A stretch of DNA of 64,000 nt from Thiocapsa sp. (GTDB lineage: Bacteria > Pseudomonadota > Gammaproteobacteria > Chromatiales > Chromatiaceae), in contig NZ_JAJDNA010000008.1 of the NCBI RefSeq assembly GCF_022340925.1, positions 1-64,000 on the forward strand, written 5' to 3'. Of the stretch, positions 34,265-42,352 are shown one piece after another. The notes beneath the pieces are model-generated. The model was given only the letters and a program-made list of their open reading frames with translations, did no database searches and had not been told where the DNA came from. The first letter of the stretch is position 1. Every line of letters begins with the position of its first letter. A program made the position numbers and the translations under genes.

Positions 34265-34906
34265 CTAGTGCTCGCCTTTGGTCCGCAGCAGGCCGGCGAG
34301 GCGATTTCCCTGTTTTTGGGGCCCGCCGCGGGGGAAGAGGCGGTGCAGATAGCGATTGCTACCCTTTTCGGCGCCCCAGACCCCACGGAAATGGGCGATC
34401 ATGTCACGCACGGTCGCCTGCGTGCCGTGACTGGCGTAGCTGGCTCGCAGAAAGCGGATGACCTCCCAATGCTCGGGGCCCAACTGCAGGCCCTCGCGCC
34501 CCGCCAGCGTGCGGGCGAATGCCTCGGACCAGTCAGACGGGTTGACCAGGTAGCCCTCACTGTCTGTCAGGACGTCTCGGCCCTCCACCTCCAGGCTGTG
34601 GGTCGTCATCCCGGGGTAGGCGTTGCTGCCGGACGGAAACTCCCCGGGCAGCCCCTTCGAGCTCTGCTCGGACTGGGTGATGGACCACAGCTCGATCACA
34701 ATGGCACCGTCGAGGCGGCCGTGATAACGCTCCACTCCCGACACCAGCACCTTGCCGCTGGTGGGTGGCAGATCGAAGCTCGCCGACCCGTTGCGGTCGG
34801 TCAGCACGGCCGACGTCTCCGAGCCATCCGCGTCGAGCCTGAGGACAACGGGCGTGCGCTTGAGCGGCTCGTGTGTCACCTTCATCGATACCCTGACCTC
34901 AATCAT
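34265..34906 (-). CDS. DsrC/TusE-like domain without cysteines, fused to an N-terminal beta domain
   Basis: A 213-residue protein from ATG 34906, with GGGAG 8 bases upstream. Residues about 1-105 look like a beta-sandwich (TPVVLRLDADGSETSAVLTD, GSASFDLPPTSGKVLVSGVE). Residues about 108-213 match DsrC/TusE: VLTDSEGYLVNPSDWSEAF, LGPEHWEVIRFLRASYASHG, GAEKGSNRYLHRLFPRGGPQ. In DsrC the conserved tail has Cys in KQACR and at the penultimate position. Here these read KQGNR (Asn201) and GEH (Glu212), and the whole protein contains no Cys. It therefore cannot carry sulfur as DsrC does, and may bind a partner or DNA instead. It is divergent from a LysR gene. Confidence 0.82.
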   Translation of the reverse strand: MIEVRVSMKVTHEPLKRTPVVLRLDADGSETSAVLTDRNGSASFDLPPTSGKVLVSGVERYHGRLDGAIVIELWSITQSEQSSKGLPGEFPSGSNAYPGMTTHSLEVEGRDVLTDSEGYLVNPSDWSEAFARTLAGREGLQLGPEHWEVIRFLRASYASHGTQATVRDMIAHFRGVWGAEKGSNRYLHRLFPRGGPQKQGNRLAGLLRTKGEH

Positions 34907-34990
34907 TCTCTGTTCTCCCAAACTCAGGACACGTAAGGGTCCGTTGACCTTGACTCCTAGGCTCAACTTAAGGTGCCCCTCGTGTCGAGA

Positions 34991-35013
34991 CAAACGAAAT
35001 TTATTGTCGTTTG
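34991..35013. promoter_or_regulatory. LysR-type dyad in the divergent DsrC-like/LysR control region
   Basis: CAAACGA (34991-34997), 9 bases, TCGTTTG (35007-35013). A perfect 7-bp dyad in an AT-rich stretch 28 bases before the LysR gene ATG and about 85 bases before the DsrC-like ATG. This position suits an autoregulatory LysR box controlling both genes. Confidence 0.5.
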
Positions 35014-35040
35014 ATATCGACTATACCAATATAAGTCAGG

Positions 35041-35916
35041 ATGGATATCGATCAGGTCAAAACCTTTCTGGCGGTCGCGGCGCATGGCAGCTTTCTGGAG
35101 GCGGCCAAGCGGGTGCATGTCACCCAGTCCACGGTGAGCGTACGTATCCAGGGCCTGGAACGGGACCTCAACGCCCGTCTGTTCGTGCGCAACCGCTCGG
35201 GCGCCACGCTCACGTCTGAGGGGCGCCGCTTCCTCCGGCACGCCAAGACCCTGGTGCTCACGCTCGAGCAGGCGCGGCATGACGTCGGCCTGCCGAGCCG
35301 GTTCCGCGCCCGCATCACCGTCGGGGCGCGGATCGCGCTATGGGACGGCTTCCTGCCGCGCTGGGCGCGGCGGATGCGTGAGCAGGCGCCGGATGTCTCG
35401 CTGAGCAGCGAGATCGGCTTCGAGGAGGATCTGATGCGGCGCATCGTCGAAGGGACCTTGGACCTGGCCTTGATGTACACGCCCCAACACAGCGCGGGCG
35501 TGCAGATCGAGCATCTTTTCGAAGAGACTCTGGTGCTGGTCACGAGTGATCCCGGGCGTGCCGGGCTAGACGACGGCTACGTCTACATCGACTGGGGGCC
35601 GACCTTTTACGCCCAGCACCGCAAGGTCTACCCCGAACTGGAGCGGCCGGCCCAAACGGCCAATATCGGCTGGCTCGGTCTGCAGCTGATCCTTGCCAAC
35701 GGCGGAAGCTGCTTCGTTCCGGATCGGGTGGCCGCGCCTTATCTGCGGGCGGGTTGCCTGCACCCGGTCGCCGAGAGCCCGCGGTTTTCGCTGCCCGCCT
35801 ACGTGGTCTACCCGACCGAGAGTGAGTCGCCGGTGCTGGCGTCCGCCCTGTCGACCTTGCGGATGCTGGTCGAGGAGCACCTCGGCGCCCGGACCGAAGC
35901 GCGAGGCGACGGGTGA
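35041..35916 (+). CDS. LysR-family transcriptional regulator
   Basis: A 291-residue regulator. The N-terminal winged helix is MDIDQVKTFLAVAAHGSFLE with AAKRVHVTQSTVSVRIQGLE, and the C-terminal part is a periplasmic-binding-like effector domain. Two Cys are in the effector half (GGSCFVPD, AGCLHP). It is divergent from the DsrC-like gene with a dyad between them, so that gene is its likely target. Its stop overlaps the next gene by 4 bases. Effector unknown. Confidence 0.9.
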   Translation: MDIDQVKTFLAVAAHGSFLEAAKRVHVTQSTVSVRIQGLERDLNARLFVRNRSGATLTSEGRRFLRHAKTLVLTLEQARHDVGLPSRFRARITVGARIALWDGFLPRWARRMREQAPDVSLSSEIGFEEDLMRRIVEGTLDLALMYTPQHSAGVQIEHLFEETLVLVTSDPGRAGLDDGYVYIDWGPTFYAQHRKVYPELERPAQTANIGWLGLQLILANGGSCFVPDRVAAPYLRAGCLHPVAESPRFSLPAYVVYPTESESPVLASALSTLRMLVEEHLGARTEARGDG

Positions 35917-36362
35917 GCGGCAACCGGTTCGATCCCGGGGCCGGCACCGCGCGGCGGGGCGAGGGGAGCCGCGCTGCTGCGGGGGCTCGGCCCCTGCGCC
36001 TCCTGTTCGCCTACAATGCCGACAGCGGTTTGTTCAATGCCCTGGCCGATATCGGTCACAAGCTCTTCTCGCCCGGCACCTACGCCTGCGGGCTCTGCGC
36101 CCTCACCCATGGTCTGCTGACGGAGCGGGCTGAATGGCGCGAGTTCATCGCCTCCCTCGAGGCGGACTGCGAGTTTCTGCATCGCGACGAGCTCCGTCGC
36201 CGATACCCGGCTCTGGCCGTTGAGCTTCCGGCGGTCCTGCGGGTGACGGACGCCGGGCCGGCCGTGTGTGTCGATGCGTCGACGCTGAGCGCTTGCCGGA
36301 GTCTCCTGGATCTCAAGGTGGTGATCCTGCGCCGTTGCATCGGCTCTGCTCGGGACGGCTGA
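35913..36362 (+). CDS. Conserved hypothetical protein with a CxLCxLTHG motif
   Basis: A 149-residue protein from GTG 35913, overlapping the LysR stop by 4 bases. The conserved part begins near residue 29: RLLFAYNADSGLFNALADIG, then HKLFSPGTYACGLCALTHG. I recall this N-terminal pattern from widespread proteins variously labelled GTPase or hypothetical, without known biochemistry. The C-L-C-x-L-T-H motif could bind metal. Being co-translated with LysR, it may act in the same circuit as the DsrC-like protein. Confidence 0.7.
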   Translation: MSGNRFDPGAGTARRGEGSRAAAGARPLRLLFAYNADSGLFNALADIGHKLFSPGTYACGLCALTHGLLTERAEWREFIASLEADCEFLHRDELRRRYPALAVELPAVLRVTDAGPAVCVDASTLSACRSLLDLKVVILRRCIGSARDG

Positions 36363-36524
36363 CCGACCGGCATCGCGCCGCGGCGGACAAACCATAGGTG
36401 ACAGGTATACTGTCGCGGTGACGTATCGCGCGAGTGCCTGCGCTCGGTTTGCCAATGCAGTCGCGACGCGGGCGGTACGTCCGAAGACATCATATTGACG
36501 AAACAGAGGACCGCATCGAGCACG

Positions 36525-37202
36525 ATGAAAACCATCAACACAGTATCGACGGCCGTGCTGGCCAGTCTCGCCCTGACCGGACCCGTGCTGGCCCTGGACA
36601 TGGGCGACATGATGAACCCCTCCAAGTGGATGGGCGGCAAAGACGACGAGCGCCGCGATTATCCGCCTCCCCAGGGATACCCCCCGGGCGGGTCCGGGTT
36701 CGGGTCGGCGCCGGGGTATGGCGGAGGACCGGGCTACGGACCCGCGCCCGGCGGGTACAGCGACCCCGCGATGGGCGGAGCGCCGATGCCGCCCGCCGGC
36801 TACGGGGGCGCCCCCGGCTATGGAGTGCCGCCGGGGTACGGACCTGGTTACGGGGAGGGCTATCCCCCATCCGGACCGGCGCCGGGATACGGCCAAGGCG
36901 TTGGTCCGGGCTACGGTCCCGGTTACGGGGAGGGCTACCCGCCATCCGGACCGTCGCCGGGATACGGCCAAGGTGCTGGTCCGGGCTACGGTCCCGGTTA
37001 CGGGGAGGGCTACCCGCCATCCGGACCGTCGCCGGGATACGGCCAAGGTGCTGGTCCGGGCTACGGAGGTGGGTACGGTCCCGGTTACGGCCCGGGCTAC
37101 GGGCCTGATTATGGTCCCGATGAGAATCGCCGGGAAGGCGGCATGAACCCGATGAAGATGATGCCCAACCCAATGCAGATGTTCCGCGGCGACAAGGAGT
37201 GA
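36525..37202 (+). CDS. Exported Gly/Tyr/Pro-rich repeat protein
   Basis: A 225-residue protein with a signal peptide (MKTINTVSTAVLASLALTG, cleavage after VLA near residue 23). A short charged region (NPSKWMGGKDDERRD) is followed by a low-complexity core of Gly-Tyr and Pro-Gly. The core holds three 25-residue repeats (GPGYGEGYPPSGPSPGYGQG then AGPGY), encoded by 75-bp units at 36840-36914, 36915-36989 and 36990-37064. The C-terminus is Met-rich (NPMKMMPNPMQMF). Such sequences are flexible and sticky, typical of matrix or surface proteins. Function unknown. ATG 36525 is chosen because it places the signal peptide first. Confidence 0.75.
   Translation: MKTINTVSTAVLASLALTGPVLALDMGDMMNPSKWMGGKDDERRDYPPPQGYPPGGSGFGSAPGYGGGPGYGPAPGGYSDPAMGGAPMPPAGYGGAPGYGVPPGYGPGYGEGYPPSGPAPGYGQGVGPGYGPGYGEGYPPSGPSPGYGQGAGPGYGPGYGEGYPPSGPSPGYGQGAGPGYGGGYGPGYGPGYGPDYGPDENRREGGMNPMKMMPNPMQMFRGDKE
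36840..37064 (+). repeat. Three 75-bp tandem repeats inside the Gly/Tyr/Pro-rich gene
   Basis: Units begin at 36840, 36915 and 36990, keep the reading frame, and differ by only a few bases; units 2 and 3 are almost identical. The pattern suggests recent slippage or unequal recombination and possible length variation between strains. Confidence 0.85.
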
Positions 37203-37323
37203 TGCCATGTGATGGCGCCGTCAGGAGGCGCGGATCGGATTGGCGGCTCCTGCGGCGCGCCGAGGTCGCGTCCGTCGGGCTGCAAGCCGGTCGAACGCCT
37301 CGATGCGCCGGGCCGGCCCTCGC

Positions 37324-37737
37324 TCAGGTGCCGCTCAGCCAGCGGCCGATCATGAAGCTTCCGGCGGCGACGCTAGCGCACAGGGCGACGCCCCAGAGCG
37401 TATCGACGACGACCACCTTCAGCGGCCAGTCAGCCAGCGTCGCCATGTTGGTCAGTTCGTAGGTGATGTAGGTGAAGAAGCCGAAGAGCGCGCCATTGAT
37501 CAGGGCCCGACCGAGGGAGTCCTGGGCGAGTGCGGGCGCCACGGCAAAATAGAGGATGCCGGCGATATAGATCAGGTAGAAGCTCAGCGCGGCGGTCCAG
37601 CTCACTGTCGCACTGAGGTGATGGGCGAGGTTGTCGCGATAGAAGCCTTTCGCGATTATCCCCAGCCACAGGAGGTCGACGCTGAAGAAGACCGGAACAG
37701 TGAGAAGATAGAGCTTCGCGTAGAAGATGGCTTGCAT
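37324..37737 (-). CDS. DUF2177 family membrane protein
   Basis: A 137-residue protein with four hydrophobic segments (YLLTVPVFFSVDLLWLGII, LSFYLIYIAGILYFAVAPAL, LINGALFGFFTYITYELTNM, VVVDTLWGVALCASVAAGSF), matching DUF2177. Role unknown. I take ATG 37737 (MQAIFYAKLY); the open frame reaching 38367 has no family support upstream and crosses an unrelated relic on the other strand. Confidence 0.88.
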   Translation of the reverse strand: MQAIFYAKLYLLTVPVFFSVDLLWLGIIAKGFYRDNLAHHLSATVSWTAALSFYLIYIAGILYFAVAPALAQDSLGRALINGALFGFFTYITYELTNMATLADWPLKVVVVDTLWGVALCASVAAGSFMIGRWLSGT

Positions 37738-37795
37738 GAGGGTTCCGTCGGTTCGCGGCATCTGCGGTGCATGAGTGGGGGGTGGGGATGACTGA

Positions 37796-38125
37796 TCCAA
37801 TCGAGGCGAGCTCGTCTGCCTTGGCTTTCCGTTCCATCCGCCCGGCCGACAGGAGCGCTCGCGTGCCGACCATCTGGCGGCGCTTCGCACGCCGACCCTG
37901 ATCTGCCAGGGTGAGCGCGATCCGTTCGGCAGCCGGGATGAGGTCTCAGCATACGCGTTGAGTCCGGCGGTCGAGCTCGCGTGGATGGCGGACGGCGAGC
38001 ATCGCTTCAAGCCGCGCAGAGGGTCCGGCCGCACCTGGGAGCAAAACCTGGGGCAGGCGGCGGATGCGATGGTTTCCTTTGCCGAGAGGCTGGAGCCGCG
38101 TTTACGCGGCAGCGTCCGGGCCTGA
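37796..38125 (+). pseudogene. 5'-truncated relic of a dienelactone-hydrolase-type (Tex30-like) alpha/beta hydrolase
   Basis: One uninterrupted frame, closed upstream by TGA at 37793-37795 and without a plausible start, reads LVCLGFPFHPPGRQERSRAD, then LRTPTLICQGERDPFGSRDE, then MADGEHRFKPRRGSGRTWEQ, ending at TGA 38123-38125. These are the central strand, Asp loop and His loop of Tex30/KANL3-type hydrolases. The first half with the nucleophile Ser is missing, so it cannot be active. The lost part would have covered the region now next to the DUF2177 start. Confidence 0.7.
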
Positions 38126-38134
38126 CCTGGCTGC

Positions 38135-40513
38135 TTAGCCGGTGAGTGCTGCGAAGACCGCCGGCAGTCGCTCGGGCAGACGCTCGACGTGGTCCACGAT
38201 GGCGTATTGGTTCTCACCGAAGATCCGCGCGACATAGCGATCTGCCTGGGGGTCGAGTGTGAGGCAGTAGCTGTGGATGCCCCGCATCCGCAGTTCCTCT
38301 GCGGCTTTTTTCGTGTCGTGACGCAGATACTGAGGGTCGCGCTCGTCGATGTCAGCGGGCTCGCCATCCGTGATGACCAGGACCAGTCGCTTCTCGGCCG
38401 GTTGGCGAGTCAGGTGCCAGCCGGCATGTCGCATGGCAGCGCCCATGCGGGTCGAAAGACCGCCCTTCATGCCGGCCATCCGTGACTTCGCCGAATCGTC
38501 ATAGGGCTGCTCGAAGTCCTTGAACCGATAGTATTGGACGTCGTGGCGACCGTCTGAGGCGAACCCGTGCACGGCAAAGCGGTCGCCGATGGCGTCGATC
38601 GCCCAGGCGAGGAGTCCGGTGGCCTCGCGAGTCAGGCTGAGGATGCTCGGTGCCGCGTCGTAATCCGGGTCGTCGTTCTTGACCCCGACCTTTTCGTTGG
38701 TTGACTCGGAGAGGTCCATCAGAACCACGATGGCCAGGTCGCGGATGTGGCGCGTGATCCGGATGTTGATCCGGGGATCCGGCATGGTCCCGCGGCGCAC
38801 ATCGATCATGGCGCGGACGGCCGCGTTGAGATCCAGCTCCTCACCCTCCTCGTAACCGCGCCGGCGCACGATGCCCTGGGGCTGCAAGGCGTCGATCAGG
38901 CGGCGGATGCGGCTGGCGACCGGCTTGTGCTTGGTCAGGATCTCGTCCATCAGCGCCGGGTCGCCGCGGCCCTGACGCCGCTCGATGACGGTGGCCCAGT
39001 CGGGGCGGAAGAGCTGGGCCTGATAGTCCCATTCCGGGTAGTGGTAGGGATCCGAGACCGGCTCCTTGCCCTCCATCGTGTTGAAGGAGACGCCTTCGTC
39101 CTCGTAGGGGAAGAATTCGGTGGCGCAGACCCAGATCTCCTGCGCGTCGTCTCCGGCGGTCTCGACATCGACCTCGTTGGCCATCTCCACGGCGGAGACG
39201 TACTTGCGCACCTGCTGCCGCGAGGCCGGGAGATAGTCCACCCCGCGGGTCAGGAACGGATTCTCGCCGCAGTTCCAGACATAGCGGTTGTCGTCCCGAT
39301 AGGGGATCGGCCAACCCTCTAGGATACGCAGGTTGGGGAGCGCGGCGGTGCGGATGACCTGGTTATAGAAGGACACCCCTGCGTCCCAGCTGATGCGGTT
39401 GTCGTCGGCGCGCTCGGCCAACGCCTTGCGGAAGGACCCGGCGGTGTCGTCGATCAGGGGATGCCCGTCGCGGTGACCCGGATCCAGGAGAGCCCAGGCC
39501 AGTCGCAGCATCAGGTCCATCATCGGATGGAGCTCGACGGCATCGTCGAGCGGCCCCAGCGGTGCGGTGAAGAAGGACAGCCAGAGCTTCCTGAGGCCGG
39601 GGAAGTCGCGAATCGCGAGTGCCTCGATGCGGGCGTCCTCGAACAGCTCGATGAGCTTCATCTGAGCCGGCATCAATTGCTGGGCGCTGATCGGGCGAGT
39701 CCCGTAGACCATGTGGGCCGCGCAATGGGCGGCGGCGGCGCGATAGGTCTCGAGCCCGGAGATGCCGCGGAAGCTGTCGAAGGCGTCCGGCAGATGGATC
39801 TGGAAGTCGGCGATGAAGGGCCGTAGCCCCTGACGCGACTCATAGTCGCCCGACGTCGGGCGCATGAAGAAGGCACGGGCCCAGAGCGCGCGGAGATAGA
39901 AGTTGAGCTTGCGTTGGTTGTCGACGAACAGGGTGCCGCGGCGTTCCTTCTGCAAGACGGCCCGCGAGGACTCGGTCTGGAGCCCGAAGTAGGCCATCTG
40001 CCCGTCCAGGTCGCGGGCGTGGGCCTGGGCACCCCAGAGTGCCCAGCGGCGCAGTCCCCCCAGGGTCAGCTTGGAGAGAAGCTCATCGATGTTCTCCATC
40101 ATCGGCCGCAGACCGCGTGGGGACTTGCCGGCCAACTGGTGCAGGAGGTTCAGATAGCCGCGCAGTACCTCGGCGTCGCCCAGTCGGCCAGCCGCCAGCG
40201 GCATACTGGCCATGATCAGTGCCACCACCGTACCGGAGGTATGGGAGGCGAGCTTCATCAAGGCACTCACCACATCCGGGATGACATCCTCGCCCACTTC
40301 CTTGGCGACCCCGGGCATCTCCTGCACGTAGGTCAAGACCAGATCGGCGCCCTTGTTGAGCCCGCACATCGCTTTGATGCCGGTCAGATAGTGCTCCAAA
40401 CCGCGCGGTGACATCACCCGCGCCGCCTCGTGGTAGCTTGCCTCCAGCGCCTGGGTATGCGGGTGATCCGGCTCGAAGGGCAGGCAGGAGAGAGATTCGT
40501 TGAAGTCGATCAT
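38135..40513 (-). CDS. cbbO: CbbO, vWA-domain subunit of the RuBisCO activase
   Basis: A 792-residue adaptor with a long helical N-terminal part and a C-terminal von Willebrand A domain. The MIDAS motif is VVLMDLSESTNE (D-x-S-x-S), with a Thr/Asp set further on (RLVLVITDGEPADI). CbbO links the CbbQ hexamer to inhibited RuBisCO so that ATP-driven remodelling releases sugar-phosphate inhibitors. ATG 40513 (MIDFNESL) is chosen; the frame upstream is a dispersed repeat. It follows cbbQ by 138 bases on the same strand. Confidence 0.93.
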   Translation of the reverse strand: MIDFNESLSCLPFEPDHPHTQALEASYHEAARVMSPRGLEHYLTGIKAMCGLNKGADLVLTYVQEMPGVAKEVGEDVIPDVVSALMKLASHTSGTVVALIMASMPLAAGRLGDAEVLRGYLNLLHQLAGKSPRGLRPMMENIDELLSKLTLGGLRRWALWGAQAHARDLDGQMAYFGLQTESSRAVLQKERRGTLFVDNQRKLNFYLRALWARAFFMRPTSGDYESRQGLRPFIADFQIHLPDAFDSFRGISGLETYRAAAAHCAAHMVYGTRPISAQQLMPAQMKLIELFEDARIEALAIRDFPGLRKLWLSFFTAPLGPLDDAVELHPMMDLMLRLAWALLDPGHRDGHPLIDDTAGSFRKALAERADDNRISWDAGVSFYNQVIRTAALPNLRILEGWPIPYRDDNRYVWNCGENPFLTRGVDYLPASRQQVRKYVSAVEMANEVDVETAGDDAQEIWVCATEFFPYEDEGVSFNTMEGKEPVSDPYHYPEWDYQAQLFRPDWATVIERRQGRGDPALMDEILTKHKPVASRIRRLIDALQPQGIVRRRGYEEGEELDLNAAVRAMIDVRRGTMPDPRINIRITRHIRDLAIVVLMDLSESTNEKVGVKNDDPDYDAAPSILSLTREATGLLAWAIDAIGDRFAVHGFASDGRHDVQYYRFKDFEQPYDDSAKSRMAGMKGGLSTRMGAAMRHAGWHLTRQPAEKRLVLVITDGEPADIDERDPQYLRHDTKKAAEELRMRGIHSYCLTLDPQADRYVARIFGENQYAIVDHVERLPERLPAVFAALTG

Positions 40514-40518
40514 GAATG

Positions 40519-40540
40519 TTGAACCGCGCAGGCGCAAAGG
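40519..40540 (-). repeat. CTTTGCG-type short repeat, copy C, just before cbbO
   Basis: On the minus strand CCTTTGCGCCTGCGCGG is followed by TTCAA. It is a short form of the element seen at 15695 and 25019, oriented towards cbbO and ending 5 bases before its ATG. Confidence 0.5.
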
Positions 40541-40620
40541 GCCCACAGTGATCGAATGACCCGGTGAAACCTTGTCGCAGTCGCTCTAGCCACGTATCAG
40601 GCACCAAGTCGGATCGTCGA

Positions 40621-40640
40621 TTGCGCCTTCTGCGGTTCCG
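40621..40640 (+). repeat. CTTTGCG-type short repeat, copy E, downstream of cbbQ
   Basis: TTGCGCCTTCTGCGGTTCCG on the plus strand is a diverged copy 11 bases past the cbbQ stop, facing copy C. Confidence 0.35.
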
Positions 40641-40651
40641 AAACCCGTGGC

Positions 40652-41458
40652 TCAGAAATAGGTGTTGACTGCCGCATCCAGCGTATCGCGCATGTCCGGG
40701 TCGTCGGTCAGGGGGCGCACGAGGGCCATGCGGCAGGCGGATTGCGGGTCGATGCCCTTGCCGATGAGCTGGGCGGCATAGACCAGTAGCCGGGTGGACA
40801 TGCCTTCTTCGAGCCCGTGGCCCTTGAGGTTGCGACTGCGCTGCGCGACCTGCACGAGTCGCTCCGCGGTCGCCTTGTCGACCTGGCCCTCGTGGGCGAC
40901 GATCTCGGTCTCGATCTCAGTCGAGGGGTAGTCAAAATCCATGGCGCCGAAACGCTGCTTGGTGGACTGCTTGAGATCTTTCATCAGGCTCTGGTAGCCC
41001 GGGTTGTACGAGATGACGATCTGAAAATTCGGATGCGCCTGGACCAGCTCGCCCTTCTTCTCCAAGGGGAGTTGGCGGCGATGGTCGGTGAGCGGGTGAA
41101 TGACGACCGTCGTGTCCTGACGGGCCTCGACCACCTCGTCGAGATAGCAGATGGCGCCGATGCGCGCCGCGACGGTGAGTGGGCCGTCCTGCCACTTGGT
41201 CCCGTTGATGTCGAGCAGGAACCGCCCGACCAGGTCCGAGGCGGTCATGTCCTCGTTACAGGCGACCGTGATCAACGGCTTGCCGAGCTTCCAGGCCATG
41301 TACTCGACGAAACGCGACTTGCCGCAGCCGGTCGGCCCCTTGAGCATGACCGGCATACGGGCCTCGTAGGCCGCCTCGTACATCGCGACCTCGTTGTGAA
41401 CCGGGTGGTAGTACGGCTCGTCCTTGATCAGATATTGGTCGCGGTCGACGTCGGTCAT
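40652..41458 (-). CDS. cbbQ: CbbQ, MoxR-type AAA+ ATPase of the RuBisCO activase
   Basis: A 268-residue AAA+ protein. Walker A is [15 protein letters not shown] and Walker B is [11 protein letters not shown]. The sensor region reads [14 protein letters not shown]. It forms the hexameric motor that with CbbO reactivates form I RuBisCO. The gene follows cbbS after a 386-base gap holding a strong hairpin, so its expression may be lower than that of cbbLS. Confidence 0.95.
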   Translation of the reverse strand: MTDVDRDQYLIKDEPYYHPVHNEVAMYEAAYEARMPVMLKGPTGCGKSRFVEYMAWKLGKPLITVACNEDMTASDLVGRFLLDINGTKWQDGPLTVAARIGAICYLDEVVEARQDTTVVIHPLTDHRRQLPLEKKGELVQAHPNFQIVISYNPGYQSLMKDLKQSTKQRFGAMDFDYPSTEIETEIVAHEGQVDKATAERLVQVAQRSRNLKGHGLEEGMSTRLLVYAAQLIGKGIDPQSACRMALVRPLTDDPDMRDTLDAAVNTYF

Positions 41459-41505
41459 GATGTGGGATCCCGATTGGATGGTGCAGCCTGGTTACGAGCG
41501 GAGAC

Positions 41506-41539
41506 GCTGAGCCGCCCAGGCGCGAAGGCCGCAAAGAAG
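41506..41539 (-). repeat. CTTTGCG-type short repeat, copy D, upstream of cbbQ
   Basis: On the minus strand CTTCTTTGCGGCCTTCGCG leads to CCTGGGCGGCTCAGC. It shares the TTTGCG/CGCC/GCGGnTCA skeleton of the other copies and is oriented towards cbbQ, about 47 bases before its ATG. Confidence 0.5.
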
Positions 41540-41793
41540 AGCTGGGTCTCCGCCGCGAATCGATGCGCATTCGCGCCGATTCCTCGGGAAGTCGGTTGGG
41601 CGGAGCTCGCACGACCCACAATCAGGCGGATCGCGATGCCGCGAGGTTGGGCCTCGTGCTCCGGCCCAACCTGGGCGATATTCCCGTCCACCTTCTGGAG
41701 TGGCGTCACGATCGGGGTCCCGGACCCGCCGGATTCATGCCTTGGGCGACCCGATCTGCGGCTTCCCTGGCGAGTCGGGAGCCCGATCACATT

Positions 41794-41836
41794 CGCCCCG
41801 TCCCTGCCACCTCGCTGAGATGCCAGGGACGGGGCG
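41794..41836 (-). terminator. Strong hairpin directly downstream of cbbS
   Basis: CGCCCCGTCCCTG (41794-41806) pairs with CAGGGACGGGGCG (41824-41836) around a 17-base loop; 13 bp perfect. It begins 8 bases after the cbbS stop on the minus strand. No T tract follows, so it may be a partial terminator or an mRNA-stabilising structure between cbbLS and cbbQO. Confidence 0.65.
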
Positions 41837-41844
41837 ATCCGTCT

Positions 41845-42201
41845 TCAGACGGCCTTGCCGCGGAACACCACCATCTCGGCGCCCTTGGATTGCGCGTAGT
41901 TGTCATATCCGACTAGGCGCACGTGATTGTCCGGGTGCGCCTTGTGACAGGCCTCGGCCTCGGCCAGGACGGTGTCCACGTCGGTCTCGCCGAACATCGG
42001 CAGCTTCCACATGTACCAGTAATGGTCGAATGCGTTTTCCGGCTCGGTGTGCTCGATCGCCGGGTTCCAGCCCTTCGCGACAATGTACTCCACCTGCTTG
42101 CGGATACGCGCCTGGTCCATCTCTGGGAGGTATGAGAAGGTCTCGAACTTGCGGCTGCTCGGATCGTCGAGACTGGATTGATAGTCCTGCATGGTGCTCA
42201 T
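41845..42201 (-). CDS. cbbS: RuBisCO small subunit, form I
   Basis: A 118-residue small subunit. Typical segments: [59 protein letters not shown] and [16 protein letters not shown]. The N-terminal extension ([17 protein letters not shown]) and the downstream cbbQ point to the non-carboxysomal form IAq type. It is 151 bases downstream of cbbL. Confidence 0.96.
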   Translation of the reverse strand: MSTMQDYQSSLDDPSSRKFETFSYLPEMDQARIRKQVEYIVAKGWNPAIEHTEPENAFDHYWYMWKLPMFGETDVDTVLAEAEACHKAHPDNHVRLVGYDNYAQSKGAEMVVFRGKAV

Positions 42202-42278
42202 TGGGTGTGACTCCGACTCGTTGCTCGTGGAGAGAAGCGGTTGGGAAAATGGTCACGGCTGAAGGCCGTCAGCCTCCA

Positions 42279-42335
42279 GCCAGCCCCCGACGCCCGATGG
42301 GCGTGCGGCTTACGCACGGCCTGCCGGGGGCTGGC
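42279..42335 (-). repeat. Branched inverted-repeat structure in the cbbL-cbbS gap
   Basis: GCCAGCCCCCG (42279-42289) pairs with CGGGGGCTGGC (42325-42335). The enclosed 35 bases contain two smaller palindromes (ACGCCC/GGGCGT around 42290-42304 and GTGCG/CGCAC around 42303-42317). It may shape cbbL mRNA stability or processing. Confidence 0.6.
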
Positions 42336-42352
42336 GACAAGAGGCCGGCCGT

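Larger units (their letters stand above)
41459..41844. other. cbbS-cbbQ intergenic region
   Basis: 386 bases without a gene. It contains the long hairpin at 41794-41836 next to cbbS and a CTTTGCG-type repeat at 41506-41539 near cbbQ. The middle shows nothing recognisable. Confidence 0.6.

Noticed and set aside
36840-37064. Tandem repeats considered as a CRISPR-like array
   Set aside because: The repeats are contiguous, in frame and encode protein; there are no spacers.
40618-40652. Hairpin or terminator after cbbQ
   Set aside because: No stable complementary arms; the resemblance is to the CTTTGCG repeat only.
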